Below are positions 6,484 to 7,867 of a stretch of DNA of 7,867 nucleotides, in pieces. How positions within the stretch are numbered: the stretch's first letter is position 1; every line of letters begins with the position of its first letter. Origin of the DNA: an uncultured Eubacteriales bacterium (lineage in GTDB: Bacteria; Bacillota; Clostridia; Oscillospirales; Acutalibacteraceae); the NCBI GenBank assembly GCA_900321595.1, contig ONWP01000165.1, positions 1-7,867 on the forward strand. Reading direction: 5' to 3'. The notes under the pieces are model-generated. The model saw nothing but the letters and a program-made list of their open reading frames with translations, made no database searches and was not told the origin of the DNA. Position numbers and translations under genes: made by a program.

Positions 6484-7867
6484 ATGGATAAGTGGAGCTT
6501 TTATACGACGAGCGAAATAAAGCCGGACGGCTGGCTGCGCCGGCAGCTTGAGATCCAGGCGCGGGGGCTCAGCGGGAATCTTCACAGGATCTGGCCGGAT
6601 ATTCGTGACAGCGCGTGGATCGGCGGCAATCGGGAAGGCTGGGAACGGGTACCGTATTGGCTTGACGGTTTTGTCCCGCTTGCGTTTCTGCTTGAAGACG
6701 ACGAGATGATCGCGACCGCGAAGCGATATATTGACGCGATCCTGTCAGCCCAGGAAGCAGACGGCTGGATCTGCCCCTGCTCGAAGTCAAGACGCAGGTT
6801 TTATGATACCTGGGCGCTTCAGCTCATAACGAAAACGCTGAAGGTTTATTATGACTGTTCGAAGGATGAGCGCATTCCGGACGTGCTTTACCGCATCTTA
6901 AAAAACTATTATGAGCTCTTAAGCGCCGGTAAGATCAGGCTGTTCGGCTGGGCGAAATTCAGATGGTTTGAGACGTTTATCGCGCTGAATTTCCTGTATG
7001 AACGGTACCATGAAGCGTGGATGAAGCGGTTGGCAGAAATCCTCAAAGAACAGGGCTATGATTACAGAAAAGCTGTCAACGCGTGGAAAAAACGAAGTCA
7101 TATCTGGCTTCTGAAAACGCACATCGTGAATTTGACAATGATGCTCAAGAGTGAGGCTGTTTCGCATGATCTGCTGGGGGAGGCGTACATCGATGCCGCG
7201 GAGAATTTCCGGGCGTTTCTCGACCGGTATAACGGGACCGCGTTTGAGGGCTTTACAGGCGACGAGGTCCTGTCAGGGCTGGATCCGACGCGGGGAACAG
7301 AACTCTGCTCAGTCGTCGAACTGATGTACACCTATGAAATCCTTTTTGCTCAAACAGGCGAGGATAAATGGGCCGAACGGCTGGAAGTGCTTGCCTTTAA
7401 CGCGCTTCCGGCGACCTTGAGCGAAGATATGTGGACGCATCAGTATGATCAGATGGTCAACCAGATCGCATGTCAAAAAACGATGCGCATGGCGCCGTTC
7501 AGCACAAACGGACCGGAAGCGCATCTCTTCGGACTGGAACCGAATTTCGGCTGCTGTACCGCGAACTTCAGCCAGGGATGGCCGAAGCTCGCCCTGTCGG
7601 CTTTTATGCACAAGGGGAATACGATCATCAACGCCGTCATGCTTCCGTCCGTGTTAAGCGTTGACGGGATCACGATTCGGCTTGAAACAGAATATCCCTT
7701 CAAAAACAAGGCGTATTACCGTATAGACGCTGCGCGGGAATTTTCTTTCGTTATTCGAATCCCGTCGTTTGCGCGAAATCTGCGAATTGACGGAAAACCC
7801 TGCCGGAACGGCGCGTTCAGCGTTGAGATCAAACGCGGGCATACGGAGATCGAGGTCGCGTTTGAAA
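6484..7867 (+). CDS. DUF1680 / GH127-like glycoside hydrolase (beta-L-arabinofuranosidase type), 3' end outside window
   Basis: The frame stays open from ATG 6484 to the window end, giving 461 codons of a family usually 600 or more residues long. Family members release beta-L-arabinofuranose from plant glycans. Visible family features include GWERVPYWLDGFVPLAFLL (52-70), QEADGWICP (90-98) and the C-rich active site. E273-x-C275 (in GTELCSVVE) and C357-C358 (in FGCCTANFSQGWPK) match the Glu-x-Cys and Cys-Cys motifs that bind zinc in GH127 enzymes, where the first Cys of the pair is the nucleophile. E261 in TGDEVLSG is the likely acid/base by position. The N-terminal part should be the helical barrel; the sequence from about 370 on looks like the start of the beta-rich domains. 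There is no signal peptide or lipobox, so it should be cytoplasmic and act on imported oligosaccharides. The ribosome binding site GGGAG at 6473-6477 lies 6 bases before the ATG. Exact substrate, and GH127 versus a sister family, cannot be fixed. Confidence 0.85.
   Translation, partial: MDKWSFYTTSEIKPDGWLRRQLEIQARGLSGNLHRIWPDIRDSAWIGGNREGWERVPYWLDGFVPLAFLLEDDEMIATAKRYIDAILSAQEADGWICPCSKSRRRFYDTWALQLITKTLKVYYDCSKDERIPDVLYRILKNYYELLSAGKIRLFGWAKFRWFETFIALNFLYERYHEAWMKRLAEILKEQGYDYRKAVNAWKKRSHIWLLKTHIVNLTMMLKSEAVSHDLLGEAYIDAAENFRAFLDRYNGTAFEGFTGDEVLSGLDPTRGTELCSVVELMYTYEILFAQTGEDKWAERLEVLAFNALPATLSEDMWTHQYDQMVNQIACQKTMRMAPFSTNGPEAHLFGLEPNFGCCTANFSQGWPKLALSAFMHKGNTIINAVMLPSVLSVDGITIRLETEYPFKNKAYYRIDAAREFSFVIRIPSFARNLRIDGKPCRNGAFSVEIKRGHTEIEVAFE

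Noticed and set aside
6453..6491. 12-codon upstream frame overlapping the start of the GH127-like gene
   Set aside because: The predicted transcript starts around 6447, leaving no room for a ribosome binding site, and the peptide has no notable features. The GGGAG before ATG 6484 clearly supports the main start.
7445..7657. Short open frames on both strands within the GH127-like gene
   Set aside because: They overlap the conserved Cys-Cys active-site region, which is read in the main frame; no ribosome binding sites support them.
1..7867. A hidden novel defence, mobile or CRISPR system
   Set aside because: No direct-repeat arrays, transposase, integrase, toxin-antitoxin pair or nuclease cluster was seen on either strand; all substantial coding space is explained by the eight listed genes.

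Overview
The window reads as a chromosomal segment of a moderately GC-rich member of the Bacillota, most likely class Clostridia. The best evidence is the order ylxM-ffh-rpsP-khpA, because YlxM is essentially confined to Bacillota and relatives. Other support is strong AGGAGG-type ribosome binding sites, ATG starts, and a promoter with consensus -35 and -10 boxes. Genus cannot be judged from the sequence. Every gene is on the + strand.

Region 1 (1-3916) is a nucleotide excision repair cluster. It holds the 3' end of uvrB, then uvrA starting on the base after the uvrB stop codon. A small lipoprotein gene of unknown function follows 10 bases after uvrA. UvrA and UvrB form the damage-recognition complex; the lipoprotein appears to share the transcript but has no obvious link to repair.

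Region 2 (3917-6380) is a translation and protein-targeting operon. A consensus promoter 15 bases after the lipoprotein stop, followed by a perfect 8-bp inverted repeat at the predicted transcription start, drives ylxM (HTH protein tied to SRP), ffh (SRP54 GTPase), rpsP (ribosomal protein S16) and khpA (KH-domain RNA-binding protein). A hairpin lies between rpsP and khpA, and a 15-bp intrinsic terminator closes the operon. In many Bacillota this block continues into rimM-trmD-rplS and is preceded by ftsY; neither is seen here.

Region 3 (6381-7867) has its own predicted promoter and the first 461 codons of a DUF1680 / GH127-like glycoside hydrolase (beta-L-arabinofuranosidase type). It retains the Cys/Glu metal-nucleophile site, lacks a signal peptide, and runs off the window.

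I saw no mobile element, CRISPR array, tRNA or rRNA, and no convincing new multigene system. The items most worth a second look are the inverted repeat at the ylxM start site, the internally duplicated lipoprotein, the broken synteny on both sides of the ylxM-khpA block, and a marked excess of GATC tetramers.
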